Part shown: positions 42,107-53,551 of the stretch, piece by piece
Layout of the letters: each line of letters starts with the position of its first letter
Position numbering within the stretch: the first letter of the stretch is position 1
Origin: Pithys albifrons albifrons
Lineage: Eukaryota; Chordata; Aves; Passeriformes; Thamnophilidae
Reading direction: 5' to 3'
Length of the DNA stretch: 64,000 nt
Assembly: GCF_047495875.1 (NCBI RefSeq)
Contig: NC_092463.1
Location: 2,613,057-2,677,056, forward strand
Program-made: the position numbers and the translations under genes
The notes under the pieces: generated by a model
What the model was told of the DNA's origin: nothing
Database searches by the model: none
Seen by the model: only the letters and a program-made list of their open reading frames with translations

Positions 42107-45100
42107 GTGAGTGCGGCCGCCTCTGCCCACCAGGGTGGGGTCCCTCTCCCCATCACCCACAGTTCCTTCCTTCCCTTCATAAGGCTCACCCCCAACTCCG
42201 CTGCCTAAACCTCAAGGGTTGAGGTCAAAGCTTTACTCTTCCCAAAGTTTGGGAGACCCCAGCTTGGCCAAGGCTCTTGGCAGTTTGCACATCCCTTGGG
42301 GAGCAGGGGGAATGGCTCCCTGTATCCCCAGTGCCAGAAGGAGGATGGGGTGTTGGGATCACAGGGTGAGAGAAGGATGGGATGGCAAGAGGATTGAGTG
42401 GTGGGATGGAGTGTCAGGAGGACTGGGTGGCAAGAGAATAGGGTAGCAGGAGGATGGGGTGGCAAGAGAATGGGGTGGCAGGAGGATGGGGTGGCAGGAG
42501 GATGGCGTGGCAGGAGCAGAGGTGTCCCCTCCCTCCCACACCAGCCAGGCTTAAGCAGGGACCCTGGAGCACACGGCATCACTGCGGTTCGTGAGAGCTG
42601 GGCACTCATGGTGGAGGTGTGAGGGATGGCAGAGCAATCAATTAAACATCCAAAGATGGGGAGGAAGGAGATGCCCTGGGCTGGAGGCAGTGGGTATCTA
42701 TGGTGGGTGGGTGAGTTATCCCAGATTTCTGTGCATGGAGCTGGAGATGCCGGAGACAGCACCCACCTCCCTGTTAGATGGAGGTCTCTACTCCTCTACA
42801 ACAACACCAGAGGACAGGCACAGAGATGGGTGATTTCTGGGATCAGAGATCCAGCATGCAGGCTGCAGCACACCTCATTCCAAGGGTTGTCCCCACATCC
42901 CATGCCTCATCCATACACGAGGCTTCCAGCAGAAATCCAGGGTTGAAGCACTACAGTGGAGTGAGGAAGGGAGAAAGCAAGTTCTGTGACTCTGCCCTGG
43001 GCTCTCCCCTCCAAAGGGCCACTTTTCATCCATCCAAATGGTGTTACACTGGGAGCATCTTGGACTCTGGAACACCTTGATCCCTGCCCGTGATTGAACC
43101 CCCATCACAGGCTGTCATTTTGTTCCCATTAGAAGGGAACCCCACCAAGGGTGGGAGTGCAGCCAGTGCTAATTTTGTGCTCAGGGTGCTAAATAGACTC
43201 TCCATTCCCTTCACGCTCCCTTTCTTTTCCAAGGGAAAACAAATAACCACAGGCTGCAGTCGAGCCAGGCTGTGGGGTTTTAGGACAAAGGCGTAATGTC
43301 CGGCTGTTCATGAACATGCTGGGAGCCAGACTAAGTGTCCTGAGAGACACTTCAGCTCCTCACAGTGGTCTCACACACATCCTGGGCAGTTTTTGTGTCC
43401 CAAAAAAGCCTGGATTTGGCTGCTGTGGTCATTACGAAGTGGAACCCCTTGGTGAGGACACGTGCACAGAGCTCTGTGAGTCTGCTTGGGGCAGACAGGA
43501 TGGGAAAGCGGCGCTGGCAGGGATCCCATGGCCCTGTGGTAGCAGATATAACCTTATCCAGAGCAGGCTTTCCTTTTCCCATCACCCAGCTCCCATGTGG
43601 GGCTGTGTTTGGGCTGCGTTTTGGCAGCGTCTCAAACTGAACGCCCCCGATGCCTCCTTGGGGTGACACTTTCCCTTCTGTCAGGGGCTGCCCAAGGCAA
43701 CCACACTCTTCCCAAGAGCAGCTGCCACATGAACCCATCAGGCCACAAAACCCTTCCCAAGAAAACCTACAGCACCCATTGGAAGTGCTGCACTACCCAC
43801 AGCAGGACCTCCTCATGCCCTGGGATGCACCATCCCTAGGTGGTACCCAATGGATCTCAGCTGGAGCAGGGATGCTCATGCTTCCCACCCCTATCCAAGC
43901 ATCCCCTGGCCCCAAAGCGAGGGGGCGGCGAGTTGACCCGTGTGAGTAAAGAGTGCTGAGTCACCATTCCAGGAAGCCCCGAGGGCTGCTGTGAGTCAGC
44001 ATGTTGCAGGAAGGACAGGAGCAGTCCAGCACCCCTCATCCTCTCCATGTCACATGTGTGTTCATCCCGTGTGGTTTTCAAGGTGAGACCCAACCACTTC
44101 CTTCAGCAGCCACTGATTTAAGTGTGTTGGGGCCGAACGAAGCGTCGCTCACCATGTGCTGGGAGCAGAGCACAGAGCTGGCTTTCATTAGGGAGAGGTT
44201 CATTAAAACCCGTGGAGGGAGCAAATTTGCTGTGACAGTACAAATCTCCCCCAAAAAACTGCTGAGGGGCCAGATCCTGGAAGCCCAGACTCGGCATTAT
44301 TTCTCCCTGTGATTTCTCCCTGGTTGAGGGAGGGGATTCTTCTGCTCTGCTCTGCTCTGCTCTGCTGAGACCCCACTGGGGTCCAGCTCTGGGGTCCCCA
44401 GCACAGGAAGGGCATGGAGCTGTAGGAGTGAGTCCAGAGGAAGGACCAAGGTGGTTAAAGGGTTGGAGCAGCTGTGCTGTGAGAAAAGACTGAGAAAGTT
44501 GGGATTGTATAGCCTGGAAAAGACATGGCACCTGAGTGACCTAATTGTGGCCTTCCAGGACCTGAAAGGAGCTACAAGAAAGATGGAGAGAGACTATTGA
44601 CAAGGGTCTGGAGTGACAGAACAAGGGGAAATGGCTTCAAATTGAAAAAGAGTAGGGCTAGATGGGATACTGGGAAAAAATTCCTGGCTGTGAGGGTGGG
44701 CAAGCCCTGGCACAGGTTGCCCAGAGAAGCTGTGGCTGCCCCATCCCTGGATGTGTCCAAAGCCAGGTTGGACAGGGCTTGGAGCAACCTGGGCTGGTGG
44801 GAGGTGTCCCTGCCCATGGCAGGGGGTAGAGCAAGATGATCTTTAAGGTCCTTTTGAACCCAAACCATTCCACGATCCTGTGACTTTGCAGATCCGTGCC
44901 TACATGAACAAGTTCAGCAAGGAAGAAGGCCACGACTGGGACCTGCTCGCGCTGAGGTTTCTCTCCATCAATTCCATCATCGATCCCTGGGTGTTCGCCA
45001 TCCTGCGGCCGCCGGTGCTGCGGCTCCTGCGCTCGGTGCTGTGCTGCCAGGTGACCCCCACGACCCTGGACAGCCGGACTGCATCCCCTGCCAAGGCAAA

Positions 45101-45134
45101 GCTGGCGGCACGGCTGGAGCCCTGTGGGCAATAG
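41261..45134 (+). CDS. PTGER2: PTGER2, prostaglandin E2 receptor EP2 (362 aa)
   Basis: A Gs-coupled seven-helix receptor for prostaglandin E2 at the plasma membrane; it raises cAMP. Two coding exons, 41261-42106 and 44892-45134, give 362 residues (human 358). Diagnostic segments are [52 protein letters not shown] (ECL2), SMAEEIDHLLLLSIMTITF and LRFLSINSIIDPWVFAILRP, the last nearly identical to human EP2. R304 is the family's ligand-carboxylate Arg. E123-R124-C125 replaces the usual ERY. Sequons are N2-G-T, N86-L-T and N196-V-T. The start at 41261 gives MNGTG, placing a sequon at the N-terminus as in human (MGNAS); an upstream in-frame ATG at 41234 would add nine glycine-rich residues. The tail has no clear palmitoylation motif beyond a CC pair. 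Confidence 0.96.
42107..44424 (+). other. PTGER2: PTGER2 intron 1 (before the CR1)
   Basis: Begins with GC-rich sequence that continues exon 1. A GGATGGGGTGGCAGGA-type repeat lies at about 42375-42515, and a (TCTGC)5 tract near 44340. The rest is unique with no exon recognised. Confidence 0.6.
44425..44882 (+). mobile_element. CR1 element ending 9 bases before PTGER2 exon 2
   Basis: Sense CR1 from AGTCCAGAGGAAGGACCAAG through CTGGCACAGGTTGCCCAGAG to the terminal CCATTCCACGATCCTGTGA. CTTTGCAG and then exon 2 follow directly. Confidence 0.93.
44892..45134 (+). CDS. PTGER2: PTGER2 coding exon 2 (TM7 and tail)
   Basis: Encodes IRAYMNKFSKEEGHDWDLLA and TM7 with LRFLSINSIIDPWVF, ending LAARLEPCGQ, TAG at 45132-45134. 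The acceptor CTTTGCAG is normal, but the upstream 9+ bases are CR1-derived and only weakly pyrimidine-rich. Confidence 0.96.
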   Translation: MRAYMNKFSKEEGHDWDLLALRFLSINSIIDPWVFAILRPPVLRLLRSVLCCQVTPTTLDSRTASPAKAKLAARLEPCGQ

Positions 45135-45945
45135 ACCCATCAGCCATTCCAGGGGATTCCTGCCAGGCAAAGCACAGCCTGGGCAGGTGTTACCAAAGCT
45201 CTGCCTTATGGCTTATAAAGAGATGTGTCTGCTGTGGGGAGGGCCTGGTGTGGGTGACCTCGCCAGATGTCACCTGAGAAAGCCCTGGAAAGCCAGTGTG
45301 GTTTCTCACAGGGCAAAACATACAGTGGAACAGGATGAGAAAGGCTGGTGAATACCTGGGTAGGGCTGTCACCCTCGGATGGGGCGGCTCCCACACAGCA
45401 AAGGGTGAAGGCTCCGTTCAGCCCCACTGTGGGAGGGTCAGGGGGTGATGCATGGGGGGCTTTGCTATAACACTACTTCTGAGGGGGGATGTTGGGAAGC
45501 AGGGCTTCCTGCTGGTGTGCTTCAGAAAGGCCCCTGTGGTTGTTTTGGGGTGCAGGTGGCTCCTGGAGATGGGACTGAGTGTCCATCGTGGGTGCAAGCA
45601 TCCATCTCTGCCCACAGAGAGGGACTGGGGAGGAGAGGGAAAGAGCAGTGTACCCCCAAGTATTCCCCATTCTTTTGGTAATCTGGTTGCCTAAAGAAAC
45701 GCACTTTTCAGGTGTAGATCTCTGTGCATGTGTCTGTCTGTCTGTCTGTCCCCCACCCCAGAGATTTTAGGTGCCAGTGGGTCCCTGAGAGGCACCAGGA
45801 CAGAGAAAAAGCCAAATTGTGGCACTTGCCTCATGGTGTGATGGAGCAGAGTCTGCAGCTCCTCCTCAGCACCCACTTCCTCAGCAATTTCCTTTTTCTC
45901 GTGGCTTGTACAAGGGGAATAAAGAGCCTGACCAGGTAGTGAGAG
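45135..45945 (+). other. PTGER2: PTGER2 3' UTR
   Basis: About 800 bases to the AATAAA at 45918-45923. It contains a short CTGT run near 45732-45750. Confidence 0.65.
45918..45923 (+). promoter_or_regulatory. PTGER2: PTGER2 poly(A) signal AATAAA
   Basis: Canonical hexamer; GT-rich AGGTAGTGAGAGGTTTTGG follows. Cleavage site inferred. Confidence 0.7.
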
Positions 45946-47880
45946 GTTTTGGTCACAACCATGAGTTTCAGCCACATCCAGGGTGATGCTGCTGGTGGGT
46001 TTTGGGGCATTGGTGCTCTAGAAATTTTATTTAAAAAAAAAACCCAACCAAACAAAAAAACCCAAGTGCAAAAACATCCAGGTCATCAATCCTGCCCCAT
46101 TGAACAGCATCCTCCAGCACCTCTATTTTGTTTCATGGGATGTCTCTTGATCTTTGGGACTGCAGGCAGGTTCCCACCAGGATGAGGAGCATCCAACCCC
46201 ACATCCCAAGGCCATCACTGCCCTTGCAGGTTGTTGAGGGTCTCATGGCTCCTGTTTGAGCACACTGTGTCAAGTGGGGTGTCTCATTTGAGAGCTGCAG
46301 CTCTGCTCAGAAAGTCCAAAAGTGCCGAGATTTGGAGTTTTTCTGTGGTTTAAGAGTTGAGATGATGTAAAAAAAGGTCATTATTATTTAAATAATAAAT
46401 GTCTCTCAAAGGATCCTGCTGAGTCATGTGTGGGTTTGTGCTTATGATGCACCTCAGCGTAGATGTGGCTCCTGGAGGAAATGTGTCGCCTGCCTGGAGC
46501 ATCCATGGAATGAAGCCATGGGAATGGGGGAAAAGGGCAGAAAGGGATGCTGACAGGGGAAATGAATGCCCCAAATTTCCTAAAAAGTGAAAATAAACTG
46601 TGTTTTAGAGATGTGTGATGACATTTTTACCTCATCTTTACCTCCGAGCTACAGAATCCCCCCCCATCTTGGAGCTGTTCCCTAAAACTTCCATATCCTG
46701 CAGCCAGGGAAAAGCAGACAAAGTTCTTACCTGTTATCAAAATACAAAGTGAAAAAATACCCACCCTAAGAAAAGGCAGATATTTCAGTCACTTCTGTCA
46801 GGCAGCCAAAATCCACAGGAAGTTTACTGGCCTCTGAAATGTGTGTGGGCAGATGTCAGGCATGGGCTGCTATTGCTCAAGCCCCGCCGGCAGGTTTTTG
46901 GAAACACCTCCTGGGCTGGGGGTTTTTGGAGGGGCTGGAATTTTGGGCAGAGGGTTGCAAAATGTGCTTGTGCATGAGGGTGAACTTGGAACACTCCCCA
47001 CACCAGTGGAATGTCATTATCCACTCTTGAATGTCCAGATTTCACAGTGTCCCACCCTCTGCTCCAAGGTCGTGGTTGCCCCTTCCCAAATTATTCCCTG
47101 ATCCATGCACACAGCAGGAGCAAAGGCACTTATTGGGTTCAGGGTTTGGTGCACTCTGTTATGTCTCAGTGTGTGCTTGGCTTGAGAAGGAGCCAAAAGC
47201 TTCTGGAAAAGCTGTGGGTCCGTGTGCTTTATTTATCTGGGTGGTCATGACCCGGTTGCTCATGCTGGAATTTCAGGACTAGTTGCCTAATTCTCCTCTA
47301 AGCCAGAGGAAAAGGCTGCCTGCCTGGGGTGCAAAAGATAAAAAGAAAATTTAAAAGAAAAACAGGAAAAATGTTGGGAATGCCAAGAGTTTCACATCCT
47401 GCTGAAGGCCAACATGCCAGTTCATGCCAAGGAATGTGCCAGTGGCAGGAAGGGGACCCAGCAGGATCCATGGCAGCACAGGGGACAACCCTAAGCCAGG
47501 ATTCTCCTGGTGGCTCTCACTCCAAGGATTCACTCCTGCCAGTCCCCAGCTCAGCTCCTGACCACTAATTGCCAGCTGCTTGTTTTTTGGGGAGGTTTAT
47601 GGCTCCTCATCAGGAAATGCAGGGCTGGGAGAAAACCACCCGGCATCCATCCCGCTGGGATCGGCTTTGTGTGACAGTGGAGTCACCCCCCCAGTGACAA
47701 GGGACAGCAATCTTGGCAAGTAGGGCTAGGGAAATGATTTGGATCAAATTTAAGGCCAAAATAAATGAAAAATTGGTGTGTGAAAGGAGAGGAACCCACT
47801 GGAACCTGAGTCTCTCTACATCCTCATGATATATCCTGAGCTGGTGGCCCTAAAACCAAAAAAAAATGGCCACAAACCTC
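45946..47880. other. Intergenic, no recognised feature
   Basis: Unique-looking sequence with A-rich patches (46030-46055, 47330-47370). No coding region I trust. Confidence 0.4.
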
Positions 47881-48150
47881 CTCCTCCTGATTGCAGAGAA
47901 GAAAAGGGCCTTAATTAGAGCTCTGTGAGGAGCAGGAAGACCATGAATCTCTCTGTATCCTGCACAAGGCACTGCTTATATTAATGCCACACAGGAGTCT
48001 TTACAAAAGCCAAACTAATGGGCTCTCCGGCCCCACTGACGCGTGTTCTGCTCAAATGCAAGATGACAAAGTGTCATTTCGTTGTCTGTGCAGGCCCTTA
48101 ATGACCTCTTTATTCCCACACCGGAAATGCTCTGGCAAAGGGAAGCGCCA
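47880..48150. other. Candidate conserved non-coding element
   Basis: Repeat-free sequence with AATTAGAG, CTTATATTAATGCC, AGCCAAACTAATGG and TTAATGACCTCTTTATT motifs, reminiscent of developmental enhancer sequence. Not testable here. Confidence 0.25.
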
Positions 48151-48347
48151 GGCAGGTCTTTACGTCTGTATTTCCATCTGGAAACGGAGCTGCCAATGAG
48201 GGGCGAGGGAGAAGCCGCTCCCTGGGGACATGGGGTGGCATCTGTAGCACTCCAGACTTAACCATGGAGAGGGACCTCACACTGTGGCCAGAGGGAGAGG
48301 GGAGCTGTGGGATCCAGCAGATTGGGATCCTCTCCAGAAACTGCCAT

Positions 48348-48480
48348 AGAATCGTGGAATGGTTTGGGTTGGAAGGGACCTTAAAGACCATCTCATTCCA
48401 CCCCCTGCCATGGGCAGGGGCACCTCTGATCAGCCCAGGTTGCTCCAAGCCCTGTCCAACCTGATCTGGGACATTTGAAA
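48348..48480 (-). mobile_element. CR1 3' end fragment
   Basis: Reverse-complement CR1 end: AGAATCGTGGAATGGTTTGG to CCTGTCCAACCTGATCTGGG. Confidence 0.9.
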
Positions 48481-48761
48481 TGATGGTGATGCAATGCAAC
48501 AATTTTGGGAAATGGGAGTTTTGGCAGAGTAGAGAAGAAAGAAATGGAGCTTCCCTCTCACTCCCTCCATTTCTGGAGAGTTTGGAACATCACATCTCTA
48601 TGCTGTCAACAAGGAGGAAACCCTCAATTTTGGGTGTTTTGGACTCCTGGCCAAGCCTGAGGGCTTTGGCTGTGGCTCTGCCAGGGCCACCAAAGCCCCT
48701 TGACCCCATTTATAGGGGACAGGAAACGTGGGCACATTTGGGGACACCCTGTTACAGTGGG

Positions 48762-49370
48762 GATGGGATGGGATGGGATGGGATGGGATGGGATGGGGTG
48801 GGGTGGGATGGGTTAGGATAGAAATGGGATGGGATGGGATGGGATGGGATGGGATGGGATGGGATGGGATGGGATGGGGTGGGATGGGATGGGATGGGAT
48901 GGGATGGGGTGGAGTGGGATGGGTTAGGATAGAAATGGGATGGGATGGGATGGGATGGGATGGGATGGGATGGGATGGGATGGGATGGGGTGGGATGGGA
49001 TGGGATGGGGTGGGATGGGGTGGGTTAGGATAGAATGGGATGGAATGTGTTGGGTTGGGATGGGATGGGATGGGATGGGATGGGATGGGATGGGATGGGG
49101 TGGGGTGGGATGGGATGGGATGGGGTGGGATGGGGTGGGATGGGGTGGGATGGGATGGGGTGGGATGGGATGGGATGGGATGGGGTGGGGTGGGGTGGGA
49201 TGGGATGGGATGGGGTGGGATGGGATGGGATGGGATGGGATGGGATGGGTTGGGACGGGACGGGATGGAATGGGATGGGTTAGGATAGAATGGGATGGCA
49301 TGGGATGGGATGGGATGAGATGGCATGGCATGGCATGGCATGGCATGGCATGGCATGGCATGGGATGTGT
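48762..49370. repeat. (GGGAT)n pentanucleotide array with GGCAT tail
   Basis: About 600 bases of GGGAT with GGGGT variants, and an insert GGTTAGGATAGAA recurring at 48811, 48922, 49023 and 49278. It ends in nine GGCAT-like units at 49320-49362. Frames of M/G/W and P/S/H through it are artefacts. Confidence 0.97.
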
Positions 49371-50005
49371 GTGGTGGTGTGTCCAAGCCTGGCATCCCTA
49401 TGGAGCACCACTGGGATTGCTGCTCCAGCCCTCTGGGGGCTGGCAGGAGAGGCCATGCCCAGGCGCTGCCTTTGCAGACAGAGGATGGGCACTGAGCCCA
49501 TTCCCCGGGCTCCAGGAGGGTGTGTGGTGTGGCAGATGTTAAACTGCATTAAATGGATTAGGCAAGGAAGTGACTTCAGGGGCCATGGCATGGCTGGGCA
49601 CCCACCCAGGCTCTGCAACTGTGCCAGGGATAACTGTGGCACTGATGTCGGAGCTGATGGCAATTCCCTGTGGCTGGAGTGCAGGGGAAAGAAAAATCTG
49701 GCTTTATTGTAGCTGCCTTCTGCTTTTGCAGCTGGTTTTTATCTCTGTGTTCTTACATATTACTGTGAAACCTTTCCTAGGAGTCCTTCAGATCATCCCA
49801 CGTCTCTCAATCTGAAAGGGAGATCAGCCTTTCCCATGGATTGTTTCTGGTATCCCAAACATCATAAGCTTAAAATCAGAGCCTGGTGCCCAACCCTGAG
49901 ACCCAAAATGAATAATCTGTGGCCTGTCCCCTGTCATTATGAGGGATTATGAGACCCCAGAAGCAGCGAGGCTTTGGCAGAATTACCTCCCTACAGTCAC
50001 ATTTT
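49371..50005. other. Intergenic, no recognised feature
   Basis: Unique sequence after the GGGAT array. Nothing recognised. Confidence 0.4.
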
Positions 50006-50360
50006 CACAGAATCCCAGAATGGTTTGGTTTCAAAAGGACCTTAAAGATCACCTTGTTCCAACCGCCTGTCATGGGCAGGGACACCTTCCACTATCCCAG
50101 GTTGCTCCAAGCCCTGTCCAACCTGGCCTGGGACACTTCCAGAGATGGGGCAGCCACAGCTTCTCTGGGCAACCTGTGCCAGGGCCTCACCACCCTCACA
50201 GCCAGGAATTCCTTCCCAAGATCCCATCTAACCCTGCCCTCTGGCACTAGGAAACCATTCCCTGTGTGCTGTCCCTCCATTCCTTGTCCCAAGTCCCTCT
50301 CCAGCTTTCCTGGAGCCCCTTTAGGCACTGGAAGGGGCTCCAAGGTCTCCTCCCAGCAGA
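50006..50360 (-). mobile_element. CR1 element
   Basis: Reverse-complement CR1 from AGAATCCCAGAATGGTTTGG to the GGCACTGGAAGGGGCTCC block. Confidence 0.92.
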
Positions 50361-50644
50361 GCTTTTAATTTTCAAGCCTTTTTTTGGTTTGGTTTGGTTT
50401 TTTTGCAATGTATGAATAATAATTGTTTTCATTCTGGCTTTTGGCTTCAGCATTGTGTGTGTGAGGAAAGTCTCATGTGAGTTTTCCCCAAACTACCATA
50501 AACTCTCCTTTTCTCACGCCTAACGAGTTGGGGTTTTTTTAGTTGTGGATGTGACCTCCTCCCTCTGTGCCCAGGGAGAGTCATTTTCTCATGCAACTCT
50601 GTTTTTATCTTGCTCTGGTATGAAAACAAGAACCAACCTGAGCA

Positions 50645-50745
50645 ACTCAGTACAGTGGAAGGTCCCTGCCCATGCCAGGGGGGTGGAATGAGATGGGCTT
50701 TAAGGTCCCTTCCAACCCAAATCATTCCATGATTCTGGGATTCCG
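50645..50745 (+). mobile_element. CR1 3' end fragment
   Basis: Sense CR1 end: AGTGGAAGGTCCCTGCCCAT to TCATTCCATGATTCTGGGAT. Confidence 0.87.
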
Positions 50746-50804
50746 TGGAGGTGCAACTCTCCTGCTGTTTGGTTCGCCTCCCAAGTGACATGAGGGTGAG
50801 GCAG

Positions 50805-51205
50805 AGGATACTGGGAATGGCACTGGATACTGAGATGGCACTGGATACTGGGATGGATACGGGATACTGGGATGGCACTGGATACTGGGATGGATACTGG
50901 ATACTGGGATGGCACTGGATACTGGGGCGGATACCGGATACTGGGATGGCACTGGATACTGGGATGGCACTGGATACTGGGATGGATACCAGATACTGGA
51001 ATGGCACTGGATACTGGGATGGATACTGGATACTGGGATGGCACTGGATACTGGGATGGATACCAGATACTGGAATGGCACTGGATACTGGGATGGATAC
51101 TGGATACTGGGATGGCACTGGATACTGGGACGGATACCGGATACTGGGATGGCACTGGATACTGGGATGGATACTAAATACTGGGATGGCACTGGATACT
51201 GGGAT
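50805..51205. repeat. 37-bp minisatellite of paired 18/19-bp units
   Basis: GGATACTGGGATGGCACT (18) alternates with GGATACTGGGATGGATACT-like units (19), with variants GATACC, GGGACGG and GGGGCGG. About 11 copies of the 37-bp pair. Confidence 0.94.
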
Positions 51206-52355
51206 GACAAGGGCAGCCATATATCCCTGCTGTCCCCCTTGAGCCTAAGTCATATCCAGGGGAAGGACAGGATGGAGCAGAATCCCCCAGAGCTCCCCCT
51301 CCTTCTGTGGGACGTGCTGCTGCAGGAAAACCAACCAAAGGGGCAAACAACAGCCTGGGAAAAATCCAACCAGATCTCAGAGCTGATCTACAATTGATTG
51401 AAAACATGAGAAGGGAAAGTTTTACAACCCTGACTGGGATGTGGAGCTAAAAATACAGCTGTTGTGGCTTGAGGAGAGGACAAGTGTCCAAGGCCACTGC
51501 TTGTTTGTGCACACACAGAGGGCCTGGCACTCACCCCTGGAGAAAGTCCTCACCCTTAGGAGCATCCAGATGAGGTGTGAGGTAATTTATATCCTTCATC
51601 CATGGTGCATCCCACTGGGAGGGCTGGATTGTGCTTTCCTGATGCTCACAGGCCTTGCCACAAGGGCAAAGGCAGTGCCAGAGCTTTGGAAGGGGCACAT
51701 CAGGTCCCTAATTAATAGCCCGAGGTGAGCAGTGTGTTTTTTGGGGATGCTCCTGGAAATCACAAGGGTTTCCCAGGCCCAGCTGCTGTTTTTAACCGGA
51801 TTTCCCTGAAATGTGCAAACATCCACGCCCAGCAAATCCGCAGGGAAATGCTGCCCATCTGCCAGTGCTGGGGCCGTTCCCAAGGAGAGCTGAATCTCCA
51901 AAACCAAGAGACTAAACAGTGTCAAAGTCACGCTGAGCCTCTGGCTTTTATAGAGGCCATAAAAGCTGCAGGGCATGGCAGAGTGAGGTGGATCCCTTGC
52001 CCTCTGCCCCACGTGCTGAATCTCTGACCTCACCCAAACCCCCTGTTTATTAGGGCAAAGCAGGACCCCTCCAGCAGCCTCGGGAGCTGAGCCTGTGGCA
52101 GGAGGAGGGCAAAGCTCCCAGGGGTTTCTGAGCAAGTCAGCCCATAAATTCAGGCAGTGTTTTGCATCCCAGATGGTGGCTCTGGTTTCACTGCGGTTCC
52201 CTCTGAGCTGCCCCTGATGCAGGAGGTGTGGGATTGTGGCTGAAACAAAAACTCTCTAAAAAACCACCTGTAAAATCTTGTTTTTCTGAGCATCTGGTTT
52301 GTGAGGGACGTTCTGTCACAGCCAAAACAGCAGCCCTCCAATCCTACCAGTCTGG
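51206..52355. other. Intergenic, no recognised feature
   Basis: Unique-looking sequence. Short frames have no recognised family. Confidence 0.4.
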
Positions 52356-52359
52356 CACA

Positions 52360-52500
52360 CTCCACCCCTGGAAGTGTTCCAGACCAGGTTGGACAGGGCT
52401 TGGAGCAACCTGGGATAGTGGAAGGTGTCCCTGCTCATGGCAGGGATTGAAATGAGATGAACTTTAAGATACCTTCCAACCCAAACCATTCTGGGATTCC
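52360..52500 (+). mobile_element. CR1 3' end fragment
   Basis: Sense CR1 end: CCCCTGGAAGTGTTCCAGAC to AACCCAAACCATTCTGGGAT. Confidence 0.9.
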
Positions 52501-52610
52501 TCAGTTTCCTCTCTATGCTCTGGGGGCATCTCTTCCCAGTGTGGGAACTCCATCCCTCCCCCAGCCATTCCCTCACCTCCCCCCACTGACTGGAGAAACT
52601 CCAGAAAATT

Positions 52611-52695
52611 AATAAAGGGAATAAAGAGGGCAAATAATAAAGGGAATAAAGAGGGCAAATAATAAAGGGAATAAAGAGGGCAAATAGTAAAGGGA
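52611..52695. repeat. 25-bp tandem repeat
   Basis: AATAAAGGGAATAAAGAGGG plus CAAAT, starting at 52611, 52636 and 52661, with a partial fourth copy. Confidence 0.93.
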
Positions 52696-52709
52696 AAGAG
52701 CCTCCAATT

Positions 52710-52930
52710 GTGGAGCCCCTTTAGGCCCTGGAAGCGACTCTCAGGTGTCCCTGGAGCCTTCTCTTCTCCAGGTGAATCCTCTTAGTTCTCCCAGCCTGGC
52801 TCCACAGCAGAGGGGCTCCAGCCTTTGGAAAATCTCCGTGGCCTCCTCTAGACTTGTTCCAGCAGCTCCAAGTCCTTCTGATGTTGGTGCCCCAGAGCTG
52901 GAGCACAGGTGGGGTCTCACCTGAGAGGGA
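52710..52930 (-). mobile_element. CR1 internal fragment (5' of the usual 3' end)
   Basis: Reverse-complement match to the part of CR1 seen in the long copy at 25920-26150: CCTGGAGCCTTCTCTTCTCC, TCCAGCAGCTCCAAGTCCTT, GGTGGGGTCTCACCTGAGAG. The 3' end is missing. Confidence 0.85.
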
Positions 52931-53490
52931 CAGAGGGGCAGAACTCCCTTTCCCTTCCCTGCTGCCCACACTGTGGAGATGAGCCCAGGACAGGGAAGTT
53001 TTCTGGGCTGCCAGTGCACAGGACTGGGGCATGTCCAGCCTCTCACCCTCCAGCATCCCCAAGGATGCACAGAAGGAGGGCTCTGCTTCCTCCTGCCTGT
53101 TTTTTCCCCTACCTAGAAACACCAAAATAGTTCTAGGAGAACCCCCCAGAGCTCCTTGAGCCCATCACCCTCCCCAAACCCCCTCCAGCACTGCTCTCCT
53201 CACTAACCTCCTTCCTCTGCTCTCACCCATAGTTTGAACCCAAGAAAGCACCTGGAGGATGTTGAATAAGCAGCATAGAAGTGGGATGGGTAAAATCCAC
53301 CATGGATCCCTTTACAGGGAGTGCAGTATCCCAAACACTGCCATGGCACTGCAGGAACAAGGTTTGATGTCTCTGTTGGTGTGGGGGCAGGAGAAAATGG
53401 TGTGGACCAGGACAGATGTGAGACATCAAAGCAGACAGAGTTTTGAACAGAGTTAAAAAGAAGTCACTGTTTACATGAAGCCATTCCAGG
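52931..53490. other. Intergenic, no recognised feature
   Basis: Unique-looking sequence. Confidence 0.35.
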
Positions 53491-53494
53491 GCAG

Positions 53495-53551
53495 TTTGGA
53501 GAGCCTGTTTGGTTTGGAGAGCCTGTTTGGTTTGGAGAGCCTGTTTATCCC
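53495..53551. repeat. 18-bp short tandem repeat
   Basis: TTTGGAGAGCCTGTTTGG-type unit, three copies. Confidence 0.9.

Noticed and set aside
40886..42160. 424-residue minus-strand frame over PTGER2 exon 1
   Set aside because: Antisense shadow of the GC-rich receptor exon and the upstream array. The plus-strand frame is the recognised receptor.
48811..49290. GGGTTAGG resembling telomere repeat in the GGGAT array
   Set aside because: Single short variants of the pentamer insert, not tandem TTAGGG.
48598..49542. Long frames through 48.6-49.5 kb on both strands
   Set aside because: Products of the GGGAT pentamer read in several frames (M/G/W or P/S/H only).
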